A DNA stretch of 64,000 nucleotides from Heterobilharzia americana. Its lineage: Eukaryota > Platyhelminthes > Trematoda > Strigeidida > Schistosomatidae. The stretch is from positions 13,153,755 to 13,217,754 of the forward strand of contig OX104132.1 in the NCBI GenBank assembly GCA_944470555.2, written 5' to 3'. Under the pieces are notes generated by a model. That model was not told where the DNA came from, made no database searches, and was given only the letters and a program-made list of their open reading frames with translations. Every line of letters begins with the position of its first letter. Position 1 is the first letter of the stretch. A program made the translations under genes and the position numbers. Positions 1 through 10,926 of this stretch are shown piece after piece.

Positions 1-58
1 GAACACCCAGAAGGAACACTCTTGAGTCTGGCGCCTTAGACCGCTCGGCCACCCCGAC
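1..58 (-). tRNA. tRNA-Leu(CAA), 5' part, cut by window edge
   Basis: This stretch is identical to the 5' part of the complete tRNA at 2237-2336, shifted by 2,278 bp. It contains the acceptor 5' strand, D arm, anticodon stem 5' side, anticodon CAA and most of the intron; the rest lies outside the window. It is the preceding member of a tandem array. Confidence 0.88.
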
Positions 59-242
59 GTGGACGTTGACTACTAACACTAACAATCTCAATTTCAACAT
101 CTATCACCACACACTGTCCATTCCTCAGCACAAATAACCATCAAATTAACTCTAAACAAACAAAATCAAATCACTCCACTACAATTCAATTCACTGTCAC
201 CCGATCACACGCATTCAGGAAGAAGCACATTCAATCATTCAC

Positions 243-258
243 TCACTCACTCACTCAA

Positions 259-290
<32 letters not shown>
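243..290. repeat. CTCA / (CA)n microsatellite
   Basis: A short CTCA run passes into about 17 CA dinucleotides inside the tRNA-bearing tandem unit. The second unit leaves the repeat before this point, so it is not seen twice. Confidence 0.9.
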
Positions 291-291
<1 letters not shown>

Positions 292-2236
292 GCAGCCATA
301 GAAACAGGCACAGACACAGAATATCGAGATTAACAATCACTGACCTTCTCACCACTCCTCTACACACTGCGGCTCCCATCGAATACAACGAACGTGAGTA
401 TTGAGAAGGATAGACCACAATGACTCCATCACATTGTTCACGCTCACTGTGGATCATTATGTACATCAGGAAGATGATGTGGAACACTGGTTCAACAATG
501 ACACCAACCACAAACGATGAGACTGTTCGAATCCCTACACTCTGTGGTGACGAAGTTATCAATGAACGAGGAGAACAGTCACGGAAGCGCCTAAAAACAA
601 GTACACAAATCAACACATCCCACCATCCATCTGTCCATCAATCAATTCAAAATGACACATTGCTTCACTCACTGAATCGGTAGAACACTCGCTGCTTGAT
701 TGCACAGTCGGACACAAGCAGCTATGCAAACGCGAATGTAAATGTAAATGCAAAGGAGAACGTGAAGGCGAAGTTGAAGGTGAACATGCAGTCGAGTTGA
801 TAAACCAACGAAGTAATGCAGGTGCAGTGTCTGGCTGCACCTGTTGCTTCTCCCAATCAGATTGTGTGAGCAGTTCGTGGTGAATGGTGAATGACGATTG
901 ACTTGCTCCTACCGTACTCTACCATCCCAATTGCATGCAAATACTCCACAGACTGACCACACCAGATCTCTTATCATCTGTCAAAGGCATCCTGTAAGTC
1001 AAAGTGCATTCGAATATCCTCGAATATGTCGCATGTCGGTCTGTACTCCAACCGATCGGATGCAACCAATTGCCAGTGTGTCAGCTCATTTCCCCCATTT
1101 ACACTTACATTCTCACTCACATGCACACATAGTCAGTCAGTCAGGCAACCAGTCATTCCATGCATCAATCACACTCCCACTCACCTGCATTCACTGGCAA
1201 ATACACGCACGCACGTACAGAGATAACATTGACAAACAAACTTGGATGATCTTCCAACCTAATCGTCCACTCCGACCATCTCACCGACTACGTGTGACGG
1301 GCACGAGCTGTCAGTGCACAACCCAGTTATGTGCCAATGAGAATGTCCAACCTCATGGTGACCAAGACCACATATCACCACGTCAACAACCACAAGCTTC
1401 TTCGTTCATACCGCATAATAATAACTGTCGTCTGGGCTGTGTCACATATGAGTTGTGACCTACAGTCTGCCTTCAGATCCGCCTTGTTTCGTCCAGTGTG
1501 TTGGTCAGTGTATTCCGACGCAAGGATGGCAAGTGAGTTGTTGGCTTCACCGACTCCCGTGTACACATACTTCGCGTCCACTCGTGTGTCCGATTCTCAT
1601 GTTGATCACCTGGGTGCGTGTGTTGTGCAGTCCGGTGCGCTGCTAGTCGACCGTGTGACTCCCCATCCTGTTGTTCAGCTGTCTGCTATTGATTGTGTTG
1701 CATCGAAGATTGTGGGTTTGTGAAAGAGGTGAGTGAAGCTGAGATTCACCTTTGCACAAACACCGTTTCACGCTGACCAGACATCCAGACACGCAGGAAC
1801 ATAGCAGTTCGGACAGACAGGCATGTGGATGGACGAATGTATGGATGAATGGACGGAGGAACGGACACGCGAACATAAGCATACTGAACGAGAAACGCAC
1901 GGATATACACCACTACCTCCATTTCGTCCTGTCCCACGTCCTTTTGATGTGGTGAAGCAATGTGTATGTGATCAGTATGCACTTGCATGCAGGCGTATGT
2001 GGTCTCCAGCTGCTTCGTGGTACTCAGTCTATGTGATATTGTGCATGTTTGTCAGTGGAGGTGAATAGTGTTTGTTTGATGTTGTTCGTCTGGGAGGCGT
2101 TCCGAGGTGTCTGTTGAGCTGTCGGTGGGTGGAGATCGATTGTCATCAGTGTGGCCGAGTCAATGCCGACTGGGGTGTTTGTTGTCGTGTGGGTTGACGT
2201 TGCTGCTAGGTATGTTGTTGTTTTGTTAAAAGTCAG

Positions 2237-2336
2237 TGTCGGAGGTGGGATTCGAACCCACGCCCACATCGTGGACCAGAACACCCAGAAGGAACACTCT
2301 TGAGTCTGGCGCCTTAGACCGCTCGGCCACCCCGAC
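2237..2336 (-). tRNA. tRNA-Leu(CAA) with 17-nt intron
   Basis: Read on the minus strand, the gene starts at 2336. The acceptor stem GTCGGGG pairs with CTCCGAC (one G-U), a D arm follows, then anticodon stem CCAGA/TCTGG with loop CTCAAG and anticodon CAA at 2302-2300. A 17-nt intron (2298-2282) sits one base 3' of the anticodon, the canonical place. A long variable arm CCAC/GTGG typical of leucine tRNA comes next, then the T arm GTGGG-TTCGAAT-CCCAC and discriminator A. An intron is normal for eukaryotic nuclear tRNA-Leu(CAA). Internal A and B boxes are intact, so the copy looks functional. Confidence 0.93.
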
Positions 2337-2490
2337 GTGGACGTTGACTACTAACACTAACAATCTCAATTTCAACATCTATCACCACACACTGTCCATT
2401 CCTCAGCACAAATAACCATCAAATTAACTCTAAACAAACAAAATCAAATCACTCCACTACAATTCAATTCACTGTCACCCGATCACATGC

Positions 2491-3190
2491 ATTCAGGAAG
2501 GAGGACTTCCGGCTGTCACTCACTGTCACACTCACACCTGGGCAGACGTTTTAAAGGTGCAGACCGCGGATGTTCTCGGTCAGCATCTGTGAGTCTAGGT
2601 TCCTTAGCTTATTTTGCTGTTGAAATCTTGAAATTCTCTCCGAAAACCCCTACGTTGTCCTTATATCATTTAATACAGAGAATTTCTCGTAGTCTCACGT
2701 TCGTCAACCTCTACGTACCCATCCAGTGTTGGGTAACATTTAACGGCATTAAATTCCGTATTTGAAGCGTTGATAGCAAAGGTGTCGAATGTAAACGTTC
2801 GACGCCCGAGGATATATTGCGTTAGCGCTCAACTGAATGTCGTCTTTCATGCACACTTAAAGCATCACGCCGATTTACCTGGAATTTCATCGTTTTCACT
2901 ATACACCATCCTATACCAGCCGCCGATTTCCTAACTGCTTTCAATTTTGCTGGTTGATGTTAACAAAAAGCTGATTGATGCATGCACAAAACTGAATGTA
3001 CAAGGCAGTGTATTAGATTATTCCATCCACAGCGTCTGCACCGCGAAACCTTAGGATGATAGATGTGTACACCTACTCCAAAACTTCCCGAACATAGTGA
3101 AACCCGACTATCATACCTCGAAAGTACGCCACACAACAGTGCGTAAAATCGTCACCAAAGATCAACCTGTCTGCGCACGACCCTGATCGC
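2491..3190. other. Unassigned DNA between tRNA array and gypsy remnant
   Basis: About 700 bp after the array ends. No convincing gene, RNA or repeat was recognised. The right-hand end (about 3120 onward) probably belongs to the decayed gypsy element, because pol-like sequence starts at about 3190 without a visible boundary. Confidence 0.5.
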
Positions 3191-5760
3191 TACCACCCGA
3201 TAAGTTGACAGTCGCCAGGGCTGAATTTGGACGTATGATGCAGCTGGGCATAATACCGCCATCTAACAGCGCTTGCGCTTCACCGCTGCACTTGGTGGCA
3301 AAGGAAGATCACGATTGGCGTCCATGTGGTGACTACCGTGCTTTGAATAATGCAACAGTTCCTGGTTGCTACCCCATCCCAGACCTACACGATTTTCCCC
3401 TCACCTTGCATGGGAAAAAGATATTCTCAAAGATGGACTTAGTTCGTCCATGCCATCAAATACCTGTTGCACCGGGAAATATCAAATAAACGGCAATCAT
3501 AATTCCTTTCGGACCGTTCGAGTCTCGCCGGATCCCATTCGGACTTAAAAACGCAGCACAAACGTTCCAACAACTTGTTGATCAGGTTACTCAAGGTCTC
3601 GATTTTGTTTTGTCTACATCCATGATGTCCTGATAGTAAGTACTTCGCAGGAAGAACAATTCAGACGTCTTGCTATCCTGTTCGAACGTTTTCAACAATA
3701 TGGGGTAGTCATTAATCTCAATAAGTGTACCTTTGGAGTACCATCGTCAGAGTTTTGAGGATATTACATAGATGCCTAAGGTATATAACCTCTTAACAAT
3801 AAAAATGATGGCCTTTTACAATACAACGAACTTGATTCAACAAAAAGTTCGACGTTTCCTTGGTATGTTGAACTTCTACCTACGTTTCATCCTACATTGC
3901 GCCTCAGTTCTACAGCCTCAGACGGATTTGCTTAGGGGTAACCAAAAGAAGTTCTGTTACAATGACGACACATGCCAAGCTTTCCAGAACGCCAAAGAAG
4001 CATTACCGCGGGTAGCCATGCTGTCATATTTGAATCCTAACCCTGAAGCACGCCTGATCCTCTGCACAAACGCTTTCCAATCCGCAGTGGGAGCTGTTCT
4101 ACGGCAAAAGCTTGACGATAAGATACTTTCACTTGCTTTCTTTTCGAAGAAGCTAGAGCCATCCCAAACAAGATACAGTACCTTTGGGAAAGAACTTCTA
4201 TCCGTCTGTCTCCCTGTCAGACACTCTAATAATCTGTTAAAAGGTAGTGACTTTACCGTCTTCACTGACCACAAACCGTTATAATATGCGTTCCGCACAT
4301 CATTGGATAGACATTCGCCAAGAGAAGCAAGACAACTGGACTATATCTCACAGTTTTCTGCAGATAGCCAGTTCACCAAGGGTAATGCTAACGTCGTTGC
4401 CGACTCCTTATCTTGAATCGATATGAATCTCCTGACACGACAACCAGACATCGAGCTCGAAAATATGGCAACATCTCAGTGAAACGACCCTGATCTCCTG
4501 GAGAACCAAATGAACCCGACTCTTATCCTCAAAAACGTCCCAATTCCCCTATCCGATGCCACCATTGTGTATTTTGTCTACGAGTGTGCATTATCCTTTC
4601 GTTCCATTAGCCTGCCGAAAAGCTGTGTTTCAACACTTACACCCTCTATCTCATCCAGGTATGCAAGCCACGGTTAGACTAACTAGCCAAAGTTTTGTGT
4701 GGCCTAAAATGAACGCAGATATCAGAAGATGGGCATGCGAATGTTTGCGTTGTCAACGCTTAAAAGTGCATCGACATACGATTACCACGCCTCATCAACT
4801 CCAACTATCCGACAGATGTTTCCAATACGTCCACACAGATCTTGCAGGACCCCTTCCGCATCCAAAAAATTCACCCACATACTAACAGCAAACGATAGTT
4901 TCACCAGAAGAACTATCGCATGCCCTATAAGTGCTATTTCAGCTGATACTATTGCCTCCGTTTTCCTTGATCGCTGGGTTTCTAACTTCGGTATACCTAC
5001 TAAACTCACTTCGGACAATTCCAGTCGATATTATTCCGAGAGTTCACTCAACTCCTTGGAGTGCATCATATACAAGCTACAGCATAACATCTAGCAGCTA
5101 ATGGTCTGGTGGAGAGATTTCACCGACAACTAAAAAGCTCGCGGATGGCAATAAATGACAATACTAGATGGAGTGAGCTTTTTCAAATCATCCTGCTTGG
5201 AATCCGATCTACTATAAAACAAGACTTAGGAAGTACTCCAACTCAGCTGATATATGGAACGAACTTGATCATGCCATGACAGTTGGTAAACCTAAAGAAT
5301 GCATCTGAAACTAATAGTTCTACTTTTGCTGAACAGCTTGCTCAAGGCATATCGCTCTTACAACCTACACCACCTTGTACTAGCAACCGTCGAGAACAGT
5401 TGGATAAACAACTGATGTCCTGCAAGTTTATTTTTGCCCGGGTGGACTGGATTAGAAAAGGTTTGCAACCTCTATATGAAGGACCTTTTCCAGTGATTAG
5501 TCGAGTGGAGAAATACTTTACAGTAAATAAACACGGCAAGCAAAAGAAAGTAGAACTCGATCGAATCAAGCTAGCTTTTGTAGTTGATGAGGTCAAAGTG
5601 AATCAACCGTCACTTCAGAAAAAAACTTCATTTGCTAGCAGACCACTACCAATCCCATCCAGAGTGCAAACTTCTCCCATTCTTTCGTGCAGCACATGCA
5701 GTGGTCGACAGACAATCAAACCCAAGCGTTGTGTACATTTTATTCACTGATTTTTTCCCA
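3190..5760 (+). mobile_element. Decayed Ty3/gypsy-type LTR retrotransposon, pol only
   Basis: RT, RNase H, integrase zinc domain, integrase core and a C-terminal tail occur in the usual gypsy order, spread over frames with several stops. I saw no gag, protease or flanking LTR pair. It resembles the second gypsy element at 11.7-16.8 kb in motif wording but is clearly a different, older copy. Confidence 0.85.
3205..5750 (+). pseudogene. gypsy pol pseudogene (RT-RNase H-integrase)
   Basis: Segment 3205-3489 carries the RT fingers motifs WRPCGDYRALN and FSKMDL. It ends at a stop, and palm sequence continues in other frames to about 3760. Segment 3772-4284 carries the RT connection and the start of RNase H, ending FTDHKPL. 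Segment 4556-5100 has the integrase His/Cys finger (HPGMQ ... CLRCQR), the core start HTDLAGPLP and the second catalytic Asp in LTSDNS. At about 5095-5140 another frame retains NGLVERFHRQL, including the catalytic Glu. The 5283-5750 frame resembles the chromodomain-like tail. Multiple frameshifts and stops make it non-functional. Confidence 0.85.
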
Positions 5761-6596
5761 CAGGAAAACATTGTGCAGATATATGGTCAGGTGTCCCTTT
5801 TGTAGTAAACCTAGAGAAATGTCAAGTAAAACAAAATGTTAAGCTACGTACGATTAACAAAAATAGATTCAATGATACACAAATATGAACATTTACGTGT
5901 TATAATACAAAACTGTAGTATTAACGGTGTAATGGATAATAATGGGTTACTTGAATATTATCTCCTCGGGACTGTCTACCACAATTTAGTATACTCCAAT
6001 GTCAGTTCAGATGACGATAATCGTCAGCATCAACATCACAGTCGATGATGTTTAGCTTGATTGTCGTGATATTTGGAAGTAAGATGAATGGTCGTGTTAA
6101 GTCCAAGAACAATCAATTAGTATTCATGTTAGACAGTAGTAAATGATGGTAGAAATCAGAGTGGGTGGAAACACACTATATTTCTACATTTAAAAGCAGA
6201 AGCAAAGTGATACCACCACAACCGAAATTCTGACTTTTGTGTTGTACAGATAAACAACATACGTTTCTGCAAGTGATGGGAAGAATGTACAAAATGTGTA
6301 AAAAATGATAGTAAGGAAACATGATTTTTTATTTGAGGGGTTTATGCATAATCCCATGCAGTCTCCACACGGCTCCCCACATCTTGAAAATCCGGAGCTG
6401 TCGGCGAGAGAGAAAAAAATATGTACATACAAGCCCAGACAAAAAATATGTACAGTTAAAAGAGATAAATTCCCGGGGTTGTTATTGAGAGCTATATTAG
6501 TGAGGAAACAAAATTAAAACAGATATCGTGAACGACTATTGAGCAACAATAAAATGTGATATACCTTGGTATAAGTGAGGTGAGCAATAAGAGAAG
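5761..6596. other. Unassigned AT-rich spacer
   Basis: No gene, RNA or recognisable element was found. The frames present are short and compositionally AT-driven. The 3' LTR of the adjacent gypsy remnant could lie here, but no second copy exists in the window to prove it. Confidence 0.4.
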
Positions 6597-6775
6597 TATA
6601 TAATTATTATTATTTGTCCATTGGGTTCCTAGTGGAACATAGAGCTTCAGTAGCACGTCTCCATTTTACTCTGTTCTCTTCAGTCTTTTGCACCTAGCTC
6701 CATGAGGGCCCAGAAGCTTTGATTTATTCCTCACACGATCTCCTCCATGTCATCCTCGAACACCCAACTCGGTGT
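6597..6775 (-). mobile_element. 3' tail of an RTE-like non-LTR element
   Basis: Matches on the minus strand the same tail seen at 22,035-22,230 and 49,760-49,910: a region encoding the C-terminal end of the reverse transcriptase, then a 3' UTR that finishes in ATT microsatellite (6600-6615), the usual RTE-type 3' end. It is severely 5' truncated and abuts the MULE pseudogene, so it probably inserted into the MULE 3' part. Confidence 0.7.
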
Positions 6776-7954
6776 TGGTAATGCGCGGCTCACTGCGAAT
6801 CAATCGTTGAGAGTTTTGCAACACGCGGGCGACTACAATTAGTAAACCATAATATGTCAACTTACTAGTAAATTCTCGGATTTGGAAGTGAGCTATAAGC
6901 ATGTGTTGACAGGGGAGCAGACAGGTCTTGTAAACCTTACGGGAACACATCTCCTGATGTATATCAACTTCCGGTTTCCTGTAACTATCTACAAAGAAAA
7001 CCCAATTGGATAACTTGTTTTCGATGTATACTGCTGCTGGCCGTCTAAAGTCCGTTACAACCTTTCTCGCTGCGTAAAGACTCAGTTTGTCAAGGACTGA
7101 TTGAAGCCTTTTAGGTCCAACATAACCTTGTTTTCCAGCACCCAGCAAATTCATTTCCAACTTTTCCCTTTCGCTTACAGTTCATCCACATGCGACTTAA
7201 ATACCTCCCCATATCTTGACTGATAGCGTTGATGATGCGGTTATCCGCATAAAACCTGTGTTGGACGTCAGCATACTGTTAGTGTCTTACCTGCTGGTAG
7301 ATTCTTCTCGAACTAATCTGCACAAATATTGTCTGAGTATCGGATTCCGTGTCTTCAGGTTAAATGCATACAAACACTTATTTGAAATGCTTACCTTTTT
7401 GCACATTGCTCTGCACACGTGGAATGCACACAGGACTACATATGTGTTCTGGAAGACAGTCTCAACAGCCGCCTTCAATGTCCTTGCACAGTCAATGACA
7501 AACATTCGTGTGGACGACGTTTCACCCACTATGCATTTAAGCGCGTCTAACTTCTATATTACATCTGCCCTTTGTTCTCGCCCAGTCCACCTAAACATAA
7601 CTGGGCGACTGTTATCGAAACTGTCCGTTACAACAAACTGAAACAATTTATGGCTACGCTTCGTGTTAATGCTATAACAATAGACTTACTTTCCCTTGTT
7701 TGTATTATAGAGTGAGTCAAAGCATACAACCAGTCAATTCAAAACGTATCCGAATTCGAGACTGGTAAACAATATATTTCGATCTAAAACCCTACTCTTA
7801 ACAAATTCTTAGGTCACCCCTTAATTCTCTGTTTAGTACCTTCTGACTTCTTCCTGTTATCTAGAGCGCATGCAAATACAACATAGTGATACTTTAAATT
7901 AGCATCTCCCTTATAATGACTGCATTCTTTGACGACGTAATGCGTATTCGTCAT
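6750..7954 (-). pseudogene. Mutator-like (MULE) transposase, micro-intron gene with one nonsense codon
   Basis: Minus-strand blocks join in phase: 7954-7818 (FAR1/FLYWCH-like N-terminal DNA-binding region), 7783-7731, 7637-7395 (transposase core, MFVIDCARTLKA ... LCAFHVCRAM), 7352-7291, 7219-7179 and 7126-6750 (C-terminal region with a SWIM-like PCQHMLIAH). Introns of about 34, 42 and 52 bp with GT/AG ends separate several blocks; the step from 7731 to 7637 is not resolved. A TAG codon near 7555 interrupts the core in frame, and the 3' end runs into an RTE tail. Block edges may be off by one base. The MULE calls rest on motif recognition. No TIRs were identified for this element. Confidence 0.75.
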
Positions 7955-8238
7955 CTAAACATCGAGTTAAGTGACATCTTAGCATACTTGCTGAAAGGTA
8001 TTTATAACACCTTCGACTTGACTTTAGACAGTAAAATGTTTGGGTCGTATAACCTGCACAAACACAGTAGAAATGTCCACACATGTTGGTCTAGCCAGGC
8101 TAGCACTGCAAGTAGAGGCTTGCTGCGACTCTATGAGACCAGGAAAACGAATAGGTAAAGTATTCTTCTAAGAAGAATTTCAGCAGGAGGATAATAAACA
8201 GTGATGGAAGGTGCTGACATTTGCACCTCCTTGAACAA
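7955..8238. other. Unassigned flank between MULE and Penelope-like element
   Basis: About 280 bp with no supported gene. It may contain the upstream region or a 5' exon of the MULE transposase, because the first ATG lies directly after a stop codon in its frame. Confidence 0.35.
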
Positions 8239-8589
8239 TCACATAAAAGCTGTAAACGTTGAAGTGATTAAGGGATCTGGGTCAGCACAGGCAGCATCAA
8301 GGTTTAAACTGTTAAAAAAGTCTAACAAAACAAGAACAAAGCACAGCGGAAAAAAAAGCATTAGGCCAATAATATAACATTGAAAAATATATTTCAACAA
8401 ACAAATGTGCAAAAAAAATACGCTATTTGTAACAGACCTGCATCTGAATAATGTAATTAGAAGACGTAGATTATCTGAAAAATGTGACGTATCAGCGCTA
8501 TACATTTCGAACAATCTGATCACGCATTTACTTGTTGGGGCATTATATATGAAAACTGGAAGTGGGAGAAGGACAAATATGACATAAAG

Positions 8590-8834
8590 GAATTCAATAA
8601 TAAGAAAGATAATGAGAGGAATAACAGATAAGATTTGAAGACAGTCTTGGTAATATGATAACGTAAGGACAAACTGTTTTTGCACACACAATGGGGGCTT
8701 AAATTTATTTATGGCTAGAGCCTCAACAAACTTAAGTATACGCCGCTGATAGTTTCAATACAAAATTGTAAAGGCTGTTTTAATATCAATCCTGTGACTC
8801 TTATTAATGATATGTTTTGCAATGGATGATTGTC
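8590..8834 (-). pseudogene. PLE C-terminal segment, other side of the insertion
   Basis: Read on the minus strand from 8834, this encodes SSIAKHIINKSHRID, an in-frame stop, then RRILKFVEALAINKFKPPL and CVQKQF. This is the usual end of the PLE endonuclease region, where an 'AI..H' block and an 'EALAI..F.PPL' block precede the stop. It continues the frame that ends at 10927 once the transposon and one copy of a 2-bp duplication are left out. The frame then stays open into the 3' region. Confidence 0.75.
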
Positions 8835-8893
8835 CCCAATCAGCCAAAAAGGGGAAAATAATTCTAATTTTGGGGAAATAAGGGGGAAGCTCC
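8835..8893 (+). repeat. Left terminal inverted repeat
   Basis: Begins CCCAATCAGCCAAAAAGGGG and is mirrored at 10865-10924. The outer 29 bases differ only by small indels and substitutions. A second shared block (GGGGAAGCT) lies about 45-55 bp in. Confidence 0.82.
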
Positions 8894-8939
8894 ATGTTAA
8901 AATAAAGCGACATTAGTGGGGAAATGCAACCGATTTCCC

Positions 8940-9110
8940 CTTTTTATTCACTTTTCCCCACTAAAAGTCGCTTTCCGATTTAGACCTTGTCTAATTTTCC
9001 CCCTTAAATACGCATAATTCCCCCTTTATCACGGTCTTTTCCTCCTTAAATCCGCATAATTCTCCCTTAATTGTAGACTTTTCCCCCTTAAATCAGCATA
9101 ATTTTTAGAG
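8940..9110. repeat. Subterminal TTTTCCCC-rich repeats, about 42-bp period
   Basis: Three units of about 42 bp, each of the form CCCCCTTAAATNNGCATAATT followed by TCCCCCTT-like and cggTCTTTT-like sequence, run from about 8998 to 9105. They are preceded by further TTTCCCC motifs. Related TTTCCCC motifs crowd the right end (10,790-10,910). Such subterminal arrays are typical transposase-binding sites, but that role is inferred. Confidence 0.75.
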
Positions 9111-9621
9111 TAGCCCTATCACTTCCAATTGCATTTCAAATTATAATGCACCAACACATGAAATCGGAAAATTTTATTTAATTTATTAAATTTAACGTAA
9201 TTTGAACCACATTTCCAACGGACAATTGTTTATTTTAACGTAATCTTGCAATTGATATTTTCTTATACGAAAGTAATCCGGGTTGTTGTGGTGGTTCTAC
9301 TTCTTTTGAATTACTAATTCATCCTGAAAAGGTAAAGAATAAGATTGATAAACGTCATTAATATTGAAGGTTATCTTTTAAAAATGGTTAATTGGGAATA
9401 ACTCACTATGTTAATGGCCTCCGTCTCATTTGGCATCCCGCGATTGGTCTTTAAGTGAAATAAATACGTAATTAATGAAATGTAAATGAATTGGATAATG
9501 ATAAACGACATTTATATTGAAGGTTATGGCAAATAAATTGGGATTTCGGGGAAGCTCAAGATGTTTATCGTTTCTGTCTCTGTCAGCATTCCGCTATTTT
9601 TCTGTAATTAAAAGGAATAAG

Positions 9622-9623
<2 letters not shown>

Positions 9624-9672
<49 letters not shown>
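9624..9672. repeat. (TA)n microsatellite
   Basis: About 24 uninterrupted TA dinucleotides inside the TIR transposon. Confidence 0.95.
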
Positions 9673-9674
<2 letters not shown>

Positions 9675-9843
9675 CAATGGATATTTGAATGTATATACAG
9701 TTCAAAGTATGGTAATGCTTACTTTTGTTTGATTCCAGCTCCCAAGCTTGGAAACGCGATCTCGAAGGTCATGAAAGGATGATTTAGTAGCATGATCGGT
9801 TTCCTTCATGACTTCATATTCCCTTATTCCCGGTCGACTGAAA

Positions 9844-10586
9844 TCAGCAAGAATTATGGCTAAAAAAACCAGTAAGTTTCAACTGAAAAAAGTGCTTACA
9901 TCTTATAATCTTGTAGAATAAGAATTTGCACAATGTTAGCTTCTTCGGTGTTCCTATTAGCGTGTACCGACTGGCTAATGCCGGCGACAGTAGTCCAGTT
10001 AGCATATGCTTGACTGACCCCTTTATATCCGAGGTGACCTTCCGTGACATTTTAGCAGACTGAAAATAAATATATGAAGCGTACTGATCCTTACAAAGGC
10101 ATCTCGAAAACCGAGGTCTTTTAATGATACCTCAAGGAAATCCATTTGACCCTCGGTTTCCAAAGGGTATCTGACAGGGTCGTCAGCATGCAGCATACTA
10201 CTGCTCTCCGGTTTCCCCTTGACCAGCCCTTTAATCAAGGAGTACATCTGCTTAATGTGCTTAGTATTGTCCTCCAACATGCCTTAACATAAAATTGATA
10301 AACGTTAGTTATTTTCAGTTACTTATAATGGTCTTCAGGTATGCAGCTGTCTCGTCACTGTTGCATGCTGCAGATATCGGTGATGATGATAGCAATGGTT
10401 GCTGTTTTCTTGAAGTGCTGCAACCCAAATAATTAACACTTATTTCAGCTACCTAGTAACAGGCGATATAAGCGATTCCATCATGTTGATGTTGGGATAC
10501 GATGAGACCGCAAGATCCCGTTGGGCATCCGCGACCTCTATGTCCAGAGAATTATATACGGAATCACTATTTTTTGGGTCGTAACA
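9844..10586 (-). CDS. DUF4806-like protein of a DNA transposon, four exons
   Basis: Minus-strand exons 10586-10453, 10417-10323, 10282-10095 and 10059-9844 are separated by introns of 35, 40 and 35 bp with GT/AG ends. The lengths 134+95+188+216 sum to 633, with no stop until the end. The third exon encodes MLEDNTKHIKQM and YPLETEGQMDFLEVSLKD. The fourth encodes SDIKGSVKHMLTGLLSPALA and KKLTLCKFL, matching the DUF4806 pattern (a 'P..t.eel..le..L.d..fr' helix, then 'r.iL..l.s..la..y...G' and 'klck'). DUF4806 has no known activity and often turns up in mobile elements. The N-terminal exon(s) upstream of 10586 were not resolved, and the last exon may be cut shorter by another intron. Confidence 0.68.
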
Positions 10587-10864
10587 CTAAATAAGGTTAG
10601 TTACAGATCCTATGTGTCTTACCGCTTCTACTTTTTACTTGGTAAAGAGAAGGTAACTTCATCAGCATTCATTAATGAATCCGTTAAAGGATCCATAATC
10701 AAAACATTAAAAGGATATCTAATGGTCCGTAGTCTATACCAACATTCCCTTAAACATTTCCATCCATGTATTTGGTGGCTGCGCTACGGTTTCCCCATTG
10801 ATGTCGTCTAATTGTCCGCGTTTCCCCATTTTCCCCTTTTTAGGAGCTTTTTACGCCTTTCAGA

Positions 10865-10924
10865 AACAGCTTCCCCATCAAAGTCTACTTTTGCCCATTA
10901 TTTCCCCTTTTTTGGCTGATTGGG
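10865..10924 (-). repeat. Right terminal inverted repeat
   Basis: Ends GGGGAAA-type sequence, then GGCTGATTGGG at 10914-10924, the reverse complement of the left end at 8835. Flanked by TC at 10925-10926. Confidence 0.82.
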
Positions 10925-10926
10925 TC

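Larger units (their letters stand above)
1..2490. repeat. Tandem repeat unit of 2,278 bp carrying tRNA-Leu
   Basis: Bases 1 to about 211 recur at 2279 to about 2488 with essentially no change (one C/T difference near the end, in the acgcattc/atgcattc segment). The window therefore opens inside a tandem array with a 2,278-bp period and leaves it near 2490, where the sequence diverges. The spacer between the tRNA genes (59-2236) shows no convincing protein gene. Its open frames are low-complexity, His/Ser/Thr-rich translations of CA/TG-rich DNA. How many units precede the window cannot be seen. Confidence 0.85.
8835..10924. mobile_element. 2,090-bp TIR transposon encoding a DUF4806-like protein
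   Basis: The ends are inverted copies starting CCCAATCAGCC, with an imperfect inverted repeat continuing about 60 bp. The dinucleotide TC flanks both ends (8833-8834 and 10925-10926), consistent with a 2-bp target-site duplication; removing the element with one TC restores the frame of the interrupted PLE. It holds one spliced gene on the minus strand, subterminal GGGGAA/TTCCCC repeats and a (TA)n tract. I saw no transposase. The family is unassigned: the termini are not the CACTA or TA-duplicating Tc1/mariner type. Confidence 0.78.

Noticed and set aside
243..290. CRISPR-like or regularly spaced repeats
   Set aside because: The direct repeats seen are microsatellites, SINEs or the 2.28-kb unit; nothing has short repeats with unique spacers.
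898..1458. A 186-codon open frame in the tRNA tandem unit
   Set aside because: His/Ser/Thr/Gln-rich translation of CA-rich spacer, no domain, and overlapping frames are equally open on both strands.
7529..7562. A 34-bp micro-intron in the MULE core
   Set aside because: Although it has GT and AG ends, its removal breaks the frame; reading through keeps the family frame with a single TAG, so a nonsense codon explains it better.
7216..7641. A 141-codon plus-strand frame
   Set aside because: It is the antisense shadow of the MULE transposase core; only the minus strand shows family motifs and splice sites.
8239..8834. A hammerhead ribozyme in the Penelope-like element's 3' region, as found in some PLEs
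   Set aside because: No CUGANGA/GAAA pair with a plausible stem II was found there on either strand.
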